Assembly (NCBI RefSeq): GCF_020906515.1
Contig: NC_085854.1
Location: 1,178,001 to 1,242,000, forward strand
Length of the DNA: 64,000 nucleotides
Direction of reading: 5' to 3'
From: Vanrija pseudolonga
Taxonomy: Eukaryota > Basidiomycota > Tremellomycetes > Trichosporonales > Trichosporonaceae
Part shown: positions 46,660-58,053 of the stretch, piece by piece
Layout of the letters: each line of letters opens with the position of its first letter
How positions within the stretch are numbered: the first letter of the stretch is position 1
Notes under the pieces: generated by a model
Database searches by the model: none
What the model was told of the DNA's origin: nothing
The model's input: the letters and a program-made list of their open reading frames with translations, nothing else
Position numbers and translations under genes: made by a program

Positions 46660-49600
46660 GAACAGTAGGCAACCTATGGTGTGAATGGCTCGGCTCTTGC
46701 CAGTGAAACCAAACCGTTGCGCTCTCACCAATAGGTGCAAAAACATGCATTCATTTCGCATAGAGTTGCAGTGGGTGGTGGTGCCCACCAATAAATGCGG
46801 CGACGGGCAGAGCAAGAGCGGCTGCGCCAGTGTTGGTGGCGCTACTTCCCATAAGCACATCGGTTCTTTGGGCTTGCACTTTGAACAAGCCATGGAAGCC
46901 AAGCAGTAGCCGTTCCGCTCATTCGGCGTCGTCAGCTCGCGCATGCTGTACATGGCTCGACGCGACGACGTTGCGGCAACGTGCAAACAGTGTTAAACTT
47001 TTTAGTCAACGGCTGAGTTACAGTTCGTTTGTCCGTACCCGTGTACTATTCTGAGGGCAGAGGCTTTTTCGGTCAATGTCAGGCAACGTCAACCAAGGTC
47101 AAGTGAGGTGGATCTGGTTAATGAACGAGTAGCATGCGAGCAGAGCAGAGCTCATGCCGCAAGAGAGAGAGAGAAAGCCACGGACGGAACCACAGTGGGG
47201 CCGGCATGACTGCATGACCGGGAGGACCATTTTATCATGTTACGACAGCGAATGACAGGATCAAATGCTTGGCAAACTAACCGAAACGCAGCTGGGCACC
47301 AGGCCAGAGAGAGGACAGAGTTGGACCCTTTGCATCCCCACCAGATGACCCGATCAAGCAACAAGCGACAGGCATGGTTGACAGCATCGATCTGCCAGGG
47401 CACCCGGGCACCCTGTGTCGGCCAGCTGCGGCGGCGGGCGGATGGTTGGTGCTCGTGACCACGGAGGATGCATCAGCGGAAGCGGGTGCTATGAGTGGGA
47501 TGGTAGGTCGTGTACGTGGTGGGGCCCGCTGCCGTGTTGTGGCGCGCTCGCTACGTGGGCACGCGGCATGCCGTCTATGGCGTGCACTCACCTCACTCGG
47601 CACGCAGGGCCAAAGTGGGGATACAGAGGTGTGGCGAGCAGGTCGCAGCAGCGCCCCATGGCTCCACTGTACTACGAGCCCCTAGCATGTCAGTGTGCTG
47701 TGCAATGCTTCTCCTGTCCTGGTGTCGACCTGTTACTGCTCGCCTGCTCGCCATCTATCTCCTTTGGAAAATGAAAAATTAAGCAAGGGGTAGTCGCTGC
47801 ACATTGGACGTGAATTTGCAGTGCGAGAGCGTGACATGCTCAGGTCCTGGAATGCGCCTCGCTGAACATGTAACGAGGGGGAGATGTACGATGCATGGGC
47901 ATTGAGGGGGCATGGTATGGAGTGGTGGGGTGGGTGGGGTGGGGCTCGGGGGTTCGGGGTGTGCGTCGGGGGGCTCGGCGGCGCGCGCACGCGCGGTGCA
48001 GACAGCGCGCCTCGGCTCTTGGACGCACGCACGCACGTCGACACGCACATACCTACAGACCAGACAGACGCACGTACGCGGAGTAATAAAAAGCTACGAC
48101 GACGCGCGTGTAGCGTGGAGTGAGTGTTGTAGCGCGATGCCTTGGATGGCACGGCACGCACAGCCCGTTGCCGAGTTTGCGACGCCTTCGCGCCGAATTT
48201 GGCCCAGGCGGCCACCTACGACGACCGCGCCACCCAGAGTTTGACACATATGGTTGGTGGGCTTAGAGACGAGCGACAGGCACATTGGGGGTGGGGGGGT
48301 TGGTTGCGTGTGGGCAACAGCTGCCTGTTACTGCGAGCGGGCGCGAACTGCCGAGACGACGACGCGAACTGCGTCAGGCCCGAGGCAATTTCTCCGTGCA
48401 ACAACCAGGCCAGGTTACACGGCGACGTGCGGCGGCTTGGCATCGTGGTGGTGGGCTGCGTGGGCATGGCCGAGAGAACGAAAGGGCTGGTTGGGTCCGG
48501 GTCAATGTCGGCGGCGAGTGGGCATGCACGCGATCCATATTGGCCGCCCGCTGGAGCGAGCGCGCGCGTTGACTGGCTGGCTGGACTGGGCTGCGCGCTG
48601 CGTCTCGCTGCTCTCGTCTGGCATCGCGCACTCGGCACTCGCAGGCACACGGTTGGTCGCGCGTTCCCCGGCAAATGATCGTCACCTTGCACCTTTTTTT
48701 CACTCAGGAACCAGCCGTTCGGTTGAAAAGGGACAGGCTGGCACCGAGCGAAGCAGAGGGGCACGGCTGCGGACCTGGCTGGTCAAAGTTAATGTTCGTG
48801 GTAGTCGACCCACTTTGCATGCATGCTTTGGATTGCTTGGTTGCCATGGCCCGACAATGCAAATGGAATGATGCAATGGGGATAGATGTGTGCCGACACA
48901 CGAGAAGGGCTGGTCCGCGGGTGGGCAGTGCCAGCACATGGTTTATGCCGTGAACCCCAACCCCGCCCTCGGCGCCGCGGCTAACCGGCGTCGTTGGTTG
49001 CAGCACCAAACGACAACGGCAGGGCGGATCGGCTGCGATCTCTGACCAGTGTGGCTCGTCGAAACCAAACGCAGGCCAGTGAGGCAGTTCAGGCCCCCGA
49101 GCCAGGCAACGTTGGGTTCATTTTGGCAAACCCTTAACTTGGTACCGGACCGTGTACGTTACACGCTTTTTAGCCCCAAACCCAACGGAATGCCATCGGT
49201 CGATCACGAGCGTCGATGCGAGGTTGGTGATTGGACCCTTCATCATGTCGGCATGACGCGTCGTTAGCACTTGACCTGGGACCGGCTCAGGCACTTTGTG
49301 CCCAGCAGCAGCACCAGCCAGTGCAAGCAGCAAGGGCGAGGAGGCCGGCAGGAGAGGCACCACACCACACCGCACCGCACCAGGTACAGTTTCTAGCCGA
49401 AGCTGGCACCTTTGGAAGGCACGGGGAAAATTACAAGATGGCGATTCCAACGTACTATTGCGGTGTATACGTTGCCAGACTTGTTGTGTCGGCCATCACC
49501 ACCTGATGGGGTGTCGTGTTGGGGTGCCCACGACGACCTGAATGTCACGCCGGTCCTTGTCCACCCAATAGACTGGCACCGTGCCAACCACGACCTGGCC

Positions 49601-51811
49601 GGCAGCTAAAACCTAGGCAAATGAGTTAGGTCCCAGGCCAAGGAAGCGCCGCGAAGCTCCCTTGCCGCGCGTGTCCATTGGTCTGGGTGCAAGCACTTTG
49701 GTCAACGGCGGCCCGAGATGCAACAAGACGTCATGAGTGCTTGGAGCCGAGTAGTGATACGTCCCCGCCGATGCCTGTCTCCGCAGTAACAATCAAATCT
49801 GTTGTGTTATGAGATTCCGCTCAATGCCGTTTCGCCGAGAGTACAATGAGACAGATTGATTTGCCGGCGCCGCCGTTGACGTCGCGACGATCAGCCGGGC
49901 ACATTTGTATGCCCTGGGTCCCGGCTGGTTAGTGACTTGGGCTGGCTGGGCGGCGGCGCGGGGCGTGGCTACATTGATCACATTGTGGGGTTTGAGAGGG
50001 CAATCAGATCGAGGACAGGATACATGGCGTTCATGATTGAGCCGGAGGCATCGGGGGTCGGTTCGGCTTGTGCGGTGGCGCGGGGGGTGGGACACGGTTG
50101 TGAGTGACCGCGCGCGCGCGTGAACGCGCCACAGTTTGACGCACGCGCAGAATGCGCGTGCAGTGCGTGCCTTTCCTGAAGGGCGTGCGGGTGTGCGTGC
50201 GTGGGCGGCGTCCAGGTGAGTCAAAGCCGAGAGGCGAGAGGAGAAGTGGTGGTGGCACGGGGGCATTAAACATTGCAATGCATTGGATGGCGGGGCGGCG
50301 CACTCGACATGAAGCTAAATGCCAGGGGCGGAAGAAATGCTCCAGGACAGGTCGATGTCCACCTTCAGGGGGTGGCACGCGCGGATGCCAAGTGGGCTGA
50401 GTGCGCGTGGTCATTTTGGAGGCAAGAACGGCCTAAATTCAAACTTGGCAACGGGCAGAGTGTCGATCTCGACACTGAGTGGACAAGGCCGCCGCGGCGC
50501 CTGATGGCCGAGGGAGGCGCCTCACTCAGCCAGGTTCTTCAGCCAGGTCAAGTCAGCCAGGTTCGACAAAGAGTTCAGGTCAGTTCAGGCCGGTCAGGTC
50601 CATTGTCAAGTTGGGTGGGGTGGGACCGTGGCGCACACGCGAGGGTGGCGCGCTACGACGCTACGGTTACTCGACCCCTGAGATTGAATGTACGTAGGCC
50701 TCAAATTTGGTGGTGGGATGGACGTGTGAGGGGTGGGGGGGGGGGGGGGGGCAGGGGGGGCCAGCGGTGGGGGTGAGGGGAGGGGTGAGAGAGAGTTGTT
50801 GCCGCGGCGCCACCAACTGGCCAGACAGAGTTGAGCGTCAGTGGCTCTGCGGTTGCCCCATTGCCCCCGCACAGCGCCTCCAAGCACCCATGACCGCATC
50901 TCCTTTTCTTGTTCGATCCTCCAATTTTTTTCCTGTCTGAGAGAAAAAGGTACGTACTTCCCTGGACGATTTAGCGCGTGCATGGGCACGTACGGTAGAC
51001 GAGCAGAGGCGCGGTGTGGCACTCGTAGGGCAGACAACCCTTTCAGTTGCCAGGGACCAGGTGCCCAACTCAAGTGTCATTATTCCACGTGACGTTTTCT
51101 GTTGTTCCCAGGCTACATGGCGTATAGCGTGGCGCGGCGCGGCGTCGCGAGGCGCGCGACTGAGGCAGGGGGCCAAGGCGCGGAGGGTTCAAGAGCCAGA
51201 ACTCGAGAGTGACCACGGTGTGACCGGAGTGGATTCCAAGGCCTGCCCTGGCCAGCCCCTCTGTCCTTGTGCCCTTTCAAGGCAGGGGTGACGTAAATCT
51301 ATCCTCCGGTTCCGTCCCGGCTCTGCCGTAACCTCCTTCTTGGTGGTGCCGGTCGTTTACTGCTGCTGCCATGCCTCTCAAGCTCGGAATGACAGGCACC
51401 TTACCAGGCGCACGCCAGGGTTAACTCAGGAAGTATGCATCCTCGCGAGACGCAGACGTGTCTCAGCCACGGCGGGCTTCCGCTCGGCTCCCGCCCCGTC
51501 TCTCCCGTCGATCGCTCCTCCTTGCTCGCCTCGCTCTATCTCTCATCCGAGACAACCTGCCCTGCCCCTCACACCACACCAGTTTCTCCCGCGGGTCTAT
51601 ACCTTGGTACAAGACGTCCTCTTTCACTCTACTATATGTAGCAAGACAACCAACTCCCGTACCATCCCACCCCCTCCCGCGTCGACTTCCCCCCCTGCCA
51701 ACCATCGAGCCCCTTGCGAAAGGAGTACGAGTTCACGAGTACTGGAATCTCTTGTCAATAATAACAACATCTCTCCAACACTACCGCGACTCGACGTTGA
51801 CGACGACAACA
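46660..51811. other. 5.1 kb gene-free, G-rich region upstream of the zinc-cluster regulator
   Basis: No frame here looks like protein and no family motif was seen on either strand. The plus strand has several G-run clusters: GGGGTGGGTGGGGTGGGG at 47927-47944, G5-T-G7 around 48288-48300, and 17 consecutive G at 50735-50751 followed by more. A degenerate CAGGT-type repeat lies at about 50527-50605. The last 500 bp (about 51300-51811) is C/T-rich and resembles a long mRNA leader; it has an ATG at 51435 opening a 68-codon frame and an ATG-TAG start-stop at 51636-51641. A CACGTG box is at 51086-51091. A non-coding RNA is possible but not demonstrable. Confidence 0.5.
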
Positions 51812-52894
51812 ATGCAACACTCGACTGCCAAGACGACCATTGACAGCCTCGCGCTCGACGGTGGCTTCACTTCCATCATGCCTGGAGGCGAGTCCTCCAC
51901 CCGCAGGCAGCGCATTGCCATGGCCTGCCAGTACTGCCGTCACCGGTGAGTGCCACAAGTCGACGCACATACACGTCAACCGTGCACATCATTAGCAATA
52001 GAACAATTAGCTGACGCCCTGTCCAGCAAGATCAAGTGCTGCGGCTCGACCCCATGCGCCAACTGCACTCGTGCTCGCCGCACGTGCGACTACTCGCCCG
52101 TCCCAGAGGAGGTCAACCGTGCTACTCGCGAGAAGAAGGCTGCGGCCAAGGCTGCCAAGTCGGCCTTTGCTCACCGCCCAACGCCATACTTTGTCGACCA
52201 CCAGTCGGTCTATGGCATGCCCTACCTGGCTGGCCCAGGTCCCATCCGTGGCACTCACGTCCCTCCTCGTCGCGCCTACACCACGCCGACGATGACAATG
52301 TCGCCCTACTCGCCTCTTCCTCCTCAGGCCCCGGCCATGTCCTCGCCTGCTCACTTCGAGTCGCCCTGGTTCAACGGACCCCCCGTGCCCGTCATCAGCG
52401 TCTCCCCCATGGTCCCCGTCATGCCTCACTCGGCCGAGCCCCTGCCAGTTCCCGAGTTCGAGGACCACCACCACGCGTACGCCCAGTACACCACGGCGCC
52501 GGTTTCGCCCACTGAGTCGTCGGCCTCGTCCACGACCCAGTACCCCATGCCCATGACCCCGGTTCGCAAGACGATCCTCCAGACCCCGCCCCACACACCA
52601 TCAGCCGCCTACTTCCAGGCCGCCACCCCCAACATGCTGTCCTACACGCCGCAGCCGTTCCCCTTCTCGCCATCCCCGTTGGCGCAGTCGACCTTCCAGT
52701 CGTCCCCCACGCTCTGCCCCGGCCTCCCCGTTCAGCAGAAGCTCCCCCCTCCCCAGCCCCAACAGCCCCTGGTGGGCCTCGGTATCGGCTTGACTGCCGC
52801 CGACGAGGGCATCTCTTACATTCCCATGGCAAATGACTACCTCACTGCCAGCAACGTTTGGACCCAGCCCGAGGCTTCCCCATACCTTTCCTAG
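51812..52894 (+). CDS. Zn(II)2Cys6 transcription factor
   Basis: A fungal Gal4-type DNA-binding regulator. The start at 51812 gives MQHSTAKTTIDSLALDGGFTS, then the zinc cluster ACQYCRHRKIKCCGSTPCANCTRA followed by RRTCDYSP: C-x2-C-x6-C, then C-x2-C-x6-C. The single intron (51948-52026) falls inside the cluster, just before KIKC. A basic helix (EEVNRATREKKAAAKAAKSA) follows. The rest is Pro/Ser/Tyr/Gln-rich with clusters such as YSPLPPQAPAMSSPAHF and PMPMTPVRKTILQTPPHTPS, typical of disordered activation regions; no fungal-specific TF middle domain is seen, so the protein is short (about 330 residues). Targets are unknown. It has an exceptionally large upstream region and a long pyrimidine-rich leader. 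Confidence 0.9.
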
Positions 52895-53946
52895 GCTCGC
52901 TTTTTTAGACTCGGAAGACGGACTATTCTTCCTTAGACGGACTATATCTGGACTCTCTCCTTTTTCCTCTTTTTTCTTTACCTTTTTTCCCCTCTTGATC
53001 TTGACAATTCCTGTAACGTATAGTGTGTATGGTCTCTCTCCCAAAGTCGTCGACGACCCCCCTCTTGCCTCCTGGACAATAGTACAGTTTGTTGTGCCTC
53101 GTCATGCGACACCAGTTTCATGGTATCCATCACTTTGCCTTGCGTATTCGCTGCCACGTTGCAATCAATCGTCTTTCATCGTCTGTCGCTTGCCGTCCAA
53201 CTGATTGCTCCCCGCTCCTGCGCCACACCGAGTAGTCGCAGTAGCACGAGTAGCACGGATGATGGTGGGCGAGGGCGTCATGCCGATGATCGGACCATCG
53301 ATCTCGCCGGGTGGTTGGATCGGTTCAGTTGGTCTCTGATGGCGTTTTCATCAGACCAGTCGTCGCGCTCCAACCGAGCTCCCGTGGCGGATTTCCTAAA
53401 CGCACTAACGATCCCTTGTTGGGACAAGATCCAGGAATGCCGGCTCCACAACTCCCCCCTAACGGCCTTAACGACAAACGACCGTAATCCTTCGCCCCAA
53501 AACGAGGGAAACCGCGAAGCCGCTTGCAATCGCGTACTTTTGCTCGCGTGGAGCCGGTGCCAACAGTTGACCCGCCTCGGCGCCGCCTCATCAACCCTGC
53601 CACGAGCAAGCCCGCCCATAAGATCGGTAGCCGACCCTGCCTATTATCTCCACCGGCTCTCGCTCGGTCGGCCCGTCCACAATGACCATGACCTGTGCAG
53701 GCTTACGAACAACTTGCACATCCAAAAATCACTACAGTACTACGACTGCATTCATGCCGCACATCTCATATGCGTACGTGGCAAGGCCTACAGCACATCT
53801 AATCCCAAAAGATATGGGGGGGGTGGGAGGGGGAACAGGGAGTGGGGGTGAGCAATGGCTCTCGATGAGGAATGGCGGAAGCGAGTGGAGAGAGAGGCTG
53901 GAGAGGCGCGTCGTGTGGCTGAATCCGCTCAAAGCTATTGACGGCA
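52895..53946. other. 3' region between the zinc-cluster gene and VPS74
   Basis: T-rich 3' UTR-like sequence just after 52894. A 243-codon plus-strand frame (53120-53851) has no recognisable motif and mixed composition and is not called. A short G-run lies near 53815-53850. Confidence 0.4.
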
Positions 53947-55300
53947 TCAGTTAACTGCACTCGGAGGACAAAAGTCGTCACTCACCAGGCTGTCCATACG
54001 GCCGAAGATTTCCAGGACAGTTGCGACGACCTCGAAGCAGAGCTCCTCCTGGTCCTCGGCTCCACCACCGGCACCCGCAGTGCCGTTCGAGCTCGACGAC
54101 ATCTCCTTCCTGACCTCGCGAACCAACTCCTGCACGCTCTCGCGGCCAACACCGCTGCCGCCGTCACGGCGACGCGACCCTCCGCCCACAGTGACCGGGC
54201 CGGCCTGGTCCGCAGTGCCAATGCCAAAGGGCCATGTCGAGAACTCGGCGAGGATCTCGTCGCAGCGGACAAAGGCAGCCTCTCGTGAGTCGTACGACAA
54301 GCGCTGGAGAGCATTCTCAAGGACACTTGAAGCGTACGCTAGACAAAGGGTTAGCTTCAGTAATCCAGACATGACCGATGAGGTCATACTCACCAGCGCA
54401 AACAAGACACGCAGCACGCATGTAGCGGTACTTGACGCCCTCCTTGTACACGGCCTGGGGAGGGATAGCGGCAGTCCTAGCCGTGAGAAGCGACAAGCAC
54501 CGCCTCAGCACATCCTCCTTCGCGTTCATGTCGGCAATTGGGTGGGTAGCCATGTCGAACAGAAGGAAGTTGCGCTTCTCGGTGCGCAGGACGCCCTTGT
54601 CGACAAGGCCTTTGGCAAGTCGTTCGCGGACCTGCTTGAGCTGATACCCGATCTTCATAACATTCCAGGTCTCTCCTAAGGGGTTGTCAGCGTCGCCTGA
54701 GACAAGGATGAGGGGCAGCAACGCGTACCACTCATGAGGTCAACCCAAGCCCCAGCTCCATACTTCTCGCTACTCTTGATCATCTTGAGGGCCTCGTCCA
54801 GAATAGTCTCTCCCGTCTGGCGGTCATCGATAACCTCGATCAGGCGGTCCGCGAGAGCAAGGCGACGCCGGGATGGGTCGCGGACCATGGCAATACGGCG
54901 ACGGAGCGCGAGCTCGATAAGAATGCAGCCACGGAGGGCGTAAGAGATGTTGTCGTTCCAGAATGAGAGGTAACCCTGCGCATCATGTCAGTCACGCGTC
55001 ATCTCTGGGCATCTTGATACACACGGCCTTGTCCTTGAGACCCAGCAGGAGAACCTCCTCCATCAGGGTCAGGCGCGGGTTCTCCTTGGTCTCGCTGTCA
55101 TCGTTAAAGTCGCGGGGGTCGTACGCGACCTTTGGGCGCCCCTCGATGGATCCAGAGTTGGCACTCGCCGACATGACTCTCGACGACGGCCTCGACTGGC
55201 CCGACGATGATGGTGCCGACGGCTGCTGTTCACCGCCCGAGTTGAGTGCGGGGGAGCCACCGCCCCCACCGCGACGGCGGGTGAGACCTTCACCGGACAT
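53947..55300 (-). CDS. VPS74: Golgi PI4P effector Vps74/GOLPH3
   Basis: Binds PI4P on Golgi membranes and the tails of glycosyltransferases, retaining them in the Golgi through COPI. The start at 55300 gives MSGEGLTRRRGGGGGSPALNSGG, a Ser/Gly-rich N-terminus with the RRR tract typical of the family. The GPP34 domain follows: [126 protein letters not shown]. The tail has a Ser/Gly insert (MSSSSNGTAGAGGGAEDQ) before EVVATVLEIFGRMDSLV. A splice site near the very end could give a different last dozen or more residues. About four introns. The retention role suits the GT90 and Stealth enzymes in the same window. Confidence 0.95.
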
Positions 55301-55840
55301 GGGATGCGTGTCGGTGTTTTGGTGAGGATGGGATTAAAGGATGGCCGGTTGAGACGCAGCCCACGACGCGCGTGCTAGCTGTTGAGCAGACTGGCTGGTC
55401 GGAGGTGACCGTTTGGTGAATGAGAAGGCCGAGGAGGTGGACGACGAACAAGAGTGGAACAGAAGAGGATTATGGACGTGATGCTGTGTGGTTGTCGTTG
55501 TGGTCGTTGGCCGGTTGGTCGGTCGGTCGTGGTGGTTCCAGCGCGCCAGGCAGCCAGGCGGTGAGTGAGTCTCACCGCGGGCAGCTTCACCGCTCTCCGC
55601 CCAGCCCGCCCAGCCAGCCAGCATCCGCGCCCACACACAGCACAGCGACAGCCGCGTCCCTGGCCGCGTGGCAAGCCCCTGCGCAGGCGCGCAGACACAG
55701 CCCGGGGTCCCACCCAACGACTATCACCGCAATAAACACCGCTTGTGGCACCGTTGTTTACGCTGGCTCAAAAGTCGCGATCACGTTGGGTTACATCGAC
55801 CTTGAATGATAGTGACCACAACTACCATCAACAGCCGACC
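55301..55840. promoter_or_regulatory. Divergent promoter VPS74 / CWC27
   Basis: 540 bp with no gene. Imperfect GGTCGGTCGGTCGT and CAGCCAGCCAGC short repeats occur near 55515 and 55610. No named element could be supported. Confidence 0.4.
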
Positions 55841-57765
55841 ATGTCCAATCTGTGAGCTCAAGACAACGAGATGCCAAGCTAACAGGCTCCAAGATATGCC
55901 ACAGAGGTATGTCATCGTTCACCCCATCTGCAGCCCGCTCACCGCATAGCCAACGCCAAATGGCAAGGTCATTGTGGACACCACTGCCGGTGAGATCGAG
56001 GTAGGTCGGCTGCGAGCTATGCACAAGCACTAGCTGAACACCTATCAGATCGAGCTATGGGGGAAAGAGGCACCCAAGGCCGTTCGCAACTTTCTCCAGC
56101 TGGCAATGGAGGGTCAGTCACGATTGATGTAGGGGTGAGCCGCGTACTGACATCCCCCGAGGCTACTATGACGGTGTGATCTTCCACCGCATTGTCAAGG
56201 ACTTCATTATCCAGACGGGAGACCCCACTGGAACCGGAATGGGAGGCGAGAGCATCTATGGCGAGCCATTTAGTGACGAGATTCACAGCCGTTTGAGGTT
56301 CAACCGGTGAGTTCCCAATCGCTTGTTTGGCTCTGACAAGTCTCTAGACGAGGACTGTTGGGCATGGCAAACAACTCCAAGCGAAACACCAACAACTCGC
56401 AATGGTTTATTACATTGGATCGCGCCGACGAGCTCACAGGCCGGCATACCCTCTTCGGCCGCATCCAGGGACCGACATACTACAGTGAGTTCCGGGAGCG
56501 GAATGGAGAGCTGACGACCAGATGTGCTCAACATTGGCAACCTGGAAGTCGACGCAGAGGAGAAGCCCTTGGTGTGAGTTACCCCGAATCGTCACGCGGA
56601 TGCTGATGCTGCAGTCCCCCAAAGATCCGTGGTATCAGGATCATTGAGAACCCGTTTGATGACATCGTGCCTCGTATCACGGCCGCGGAGAAGAGGGCCC
56701 AAATCCAGGCTCGTATAGAGTTGAAGAAGGAGAACGAAATCCGCGAGAAGCGCGCCAGGGCTAAGAAGTGAGTGCTCGTCATAGACACATGTGCTGATTG
56801 TCAGAAACACTGGCTTGTTGTCGTTTGGCGATGCAGAAGAGGAGCAGGAGGCGGCAGTGGTCATTAAGAAGAAGGATATGAGCCGAAGCGATCGTGAGTC
56901 TCACTCACAGCCGGCGGGAGCGCTGACCGTGATAGTCGTGGCGGGTCAAAGCCGTGACTCTAGTGAGCCTGTGGCATCCAAGTCGGCAGACGAGCCTCGC
57001 AAGGCGAAGCGTGAAGACTCGCCAAAGGCGCGGACCGAAGAGCGCAAGGTACGACAATGCATGCAGACGCGAACTACCCACTGACCACCGTTAAGACTGT
57101 CGACTTGAAATCTATTCGCAGCGAGCATGAGCGACAGAAGCTGGGTGACAAGTGAGTAACAAAAGGTGGTGGCATATCTGATCCCGCTTTTAGAAATGCC
57201 CGAAGCTCCAAGATTGATAGGCTCCAAGACGACCTGCGCTATCTGAAGAAACGCCAGGGTGAAGGTTCCGACTCTGAATCTGACGATTCAACGTCGCATA
57301 AGAAGCGCAGGAAGGGTGCAGACTACCTCGAGGAGGAGATGGCCAAGTACACTGCTGGCCGGGGACGAGCAGCGAAACGGTCATACAACCGCAAGAGCCG
57401 ACGCGATGATGACGACGATCTGATGAAGGACCTCTCAATGTTCAGCAAGAAGGTCCTGGCGGTTGATCCAGACGCCGCATACGACAGTGATGATGAGAAG
57501 GGAGCCGAAGGTGGCGAGGAAGGCGTGGAGGTGGACGACGATGTGGGATGGCTGCGACACGCTCTCAAGTTCCAGCATGAGGTGTCTGATGAGACGCGTC
57601 GCGCCGAGGACGAGTACACTGTGAGTTGATCTAGCACGGCCTCACCAACCCAGTATAGCTGCCCATTACTGACGCCTGCAGGTCATTGATCCCCGAGCCA
57701 AGGCTCGCGAGTTGGCTGCGGACGAGGAGCGAAAGGCCAAGGAACGGATCAAGTCTCGAAAGTGA
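55841..57765 (+). CDS. CWC27: Spliceosome-associated cyclophilin Cwc27
   Basis: Cyclophilin-type protein of the activated spliceosome. Two tiny exons open the gene: 55841-55851 (11 nt, ATGTCCAATCT) and 55894-55906 (13 nt). Joined to the exon at 55950 they give [40 protein letters not shown], matching the human MSNIY...PTNGKV start. The cyclophilin domain follows: [78 protein letters not shown], then [18 protein letters not shown], the Cwc27-specific joint. The C-terminal half is charged and coiled ([27 protein letters not shown]) and ends [17 protein letters not shown] is kept, but the usual FFIT is WFIT and the active-site Trp/His positions should be checked, as Cwc27 is considered catalytically inactive. 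Confidence 0.95.
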
Positions 57766-58053
57766 CCGACTTTGCCTTATGTAAAACAATAACAGTCTCA
57801 AATGTTGTTGCATCGCATTCAGAGTGTCAAAGTTGCCCAAAGAGGAAGTTGGAGTGCTGAAGGAGTAGGACGATTGCCACGTGGTTTTACCCTGAAATGG
57901 CATCGTGCGTCGTTCGATCCAACAAGTGTGGGACGACTTGCAAGTCCGCAACTTTGGGTGGCCACGAATCCTCTCAATCTCGGTCATGTAAATGTTGTTG
58001 ACATCGCACTCTCCTCATTGACTTCTCGACAAACACCTGCAGCAGCAACCAAC
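57766..58053. promoter_or_regulatory. SRE1 upstream region with CACGTG box and open upstream frame
   Basis: Only 288 bp separate the CWC27 stop and the chosen SRE1 ATG. A CACGTG box (within CCACGTGG) is at 57878-57883. The SRE1 frame stays open through this region from an ATG at 57802, adding 84 codons of unremarkable composition. Confidence 0.45.

Noticed and set aside
53120-53851. 243-codon plus-strand frame after the zinc-cluster gene
   Set aside because: No domain, no neighbouring exons, mixed composition; it probably arose by chance in a GC-rich spacer.
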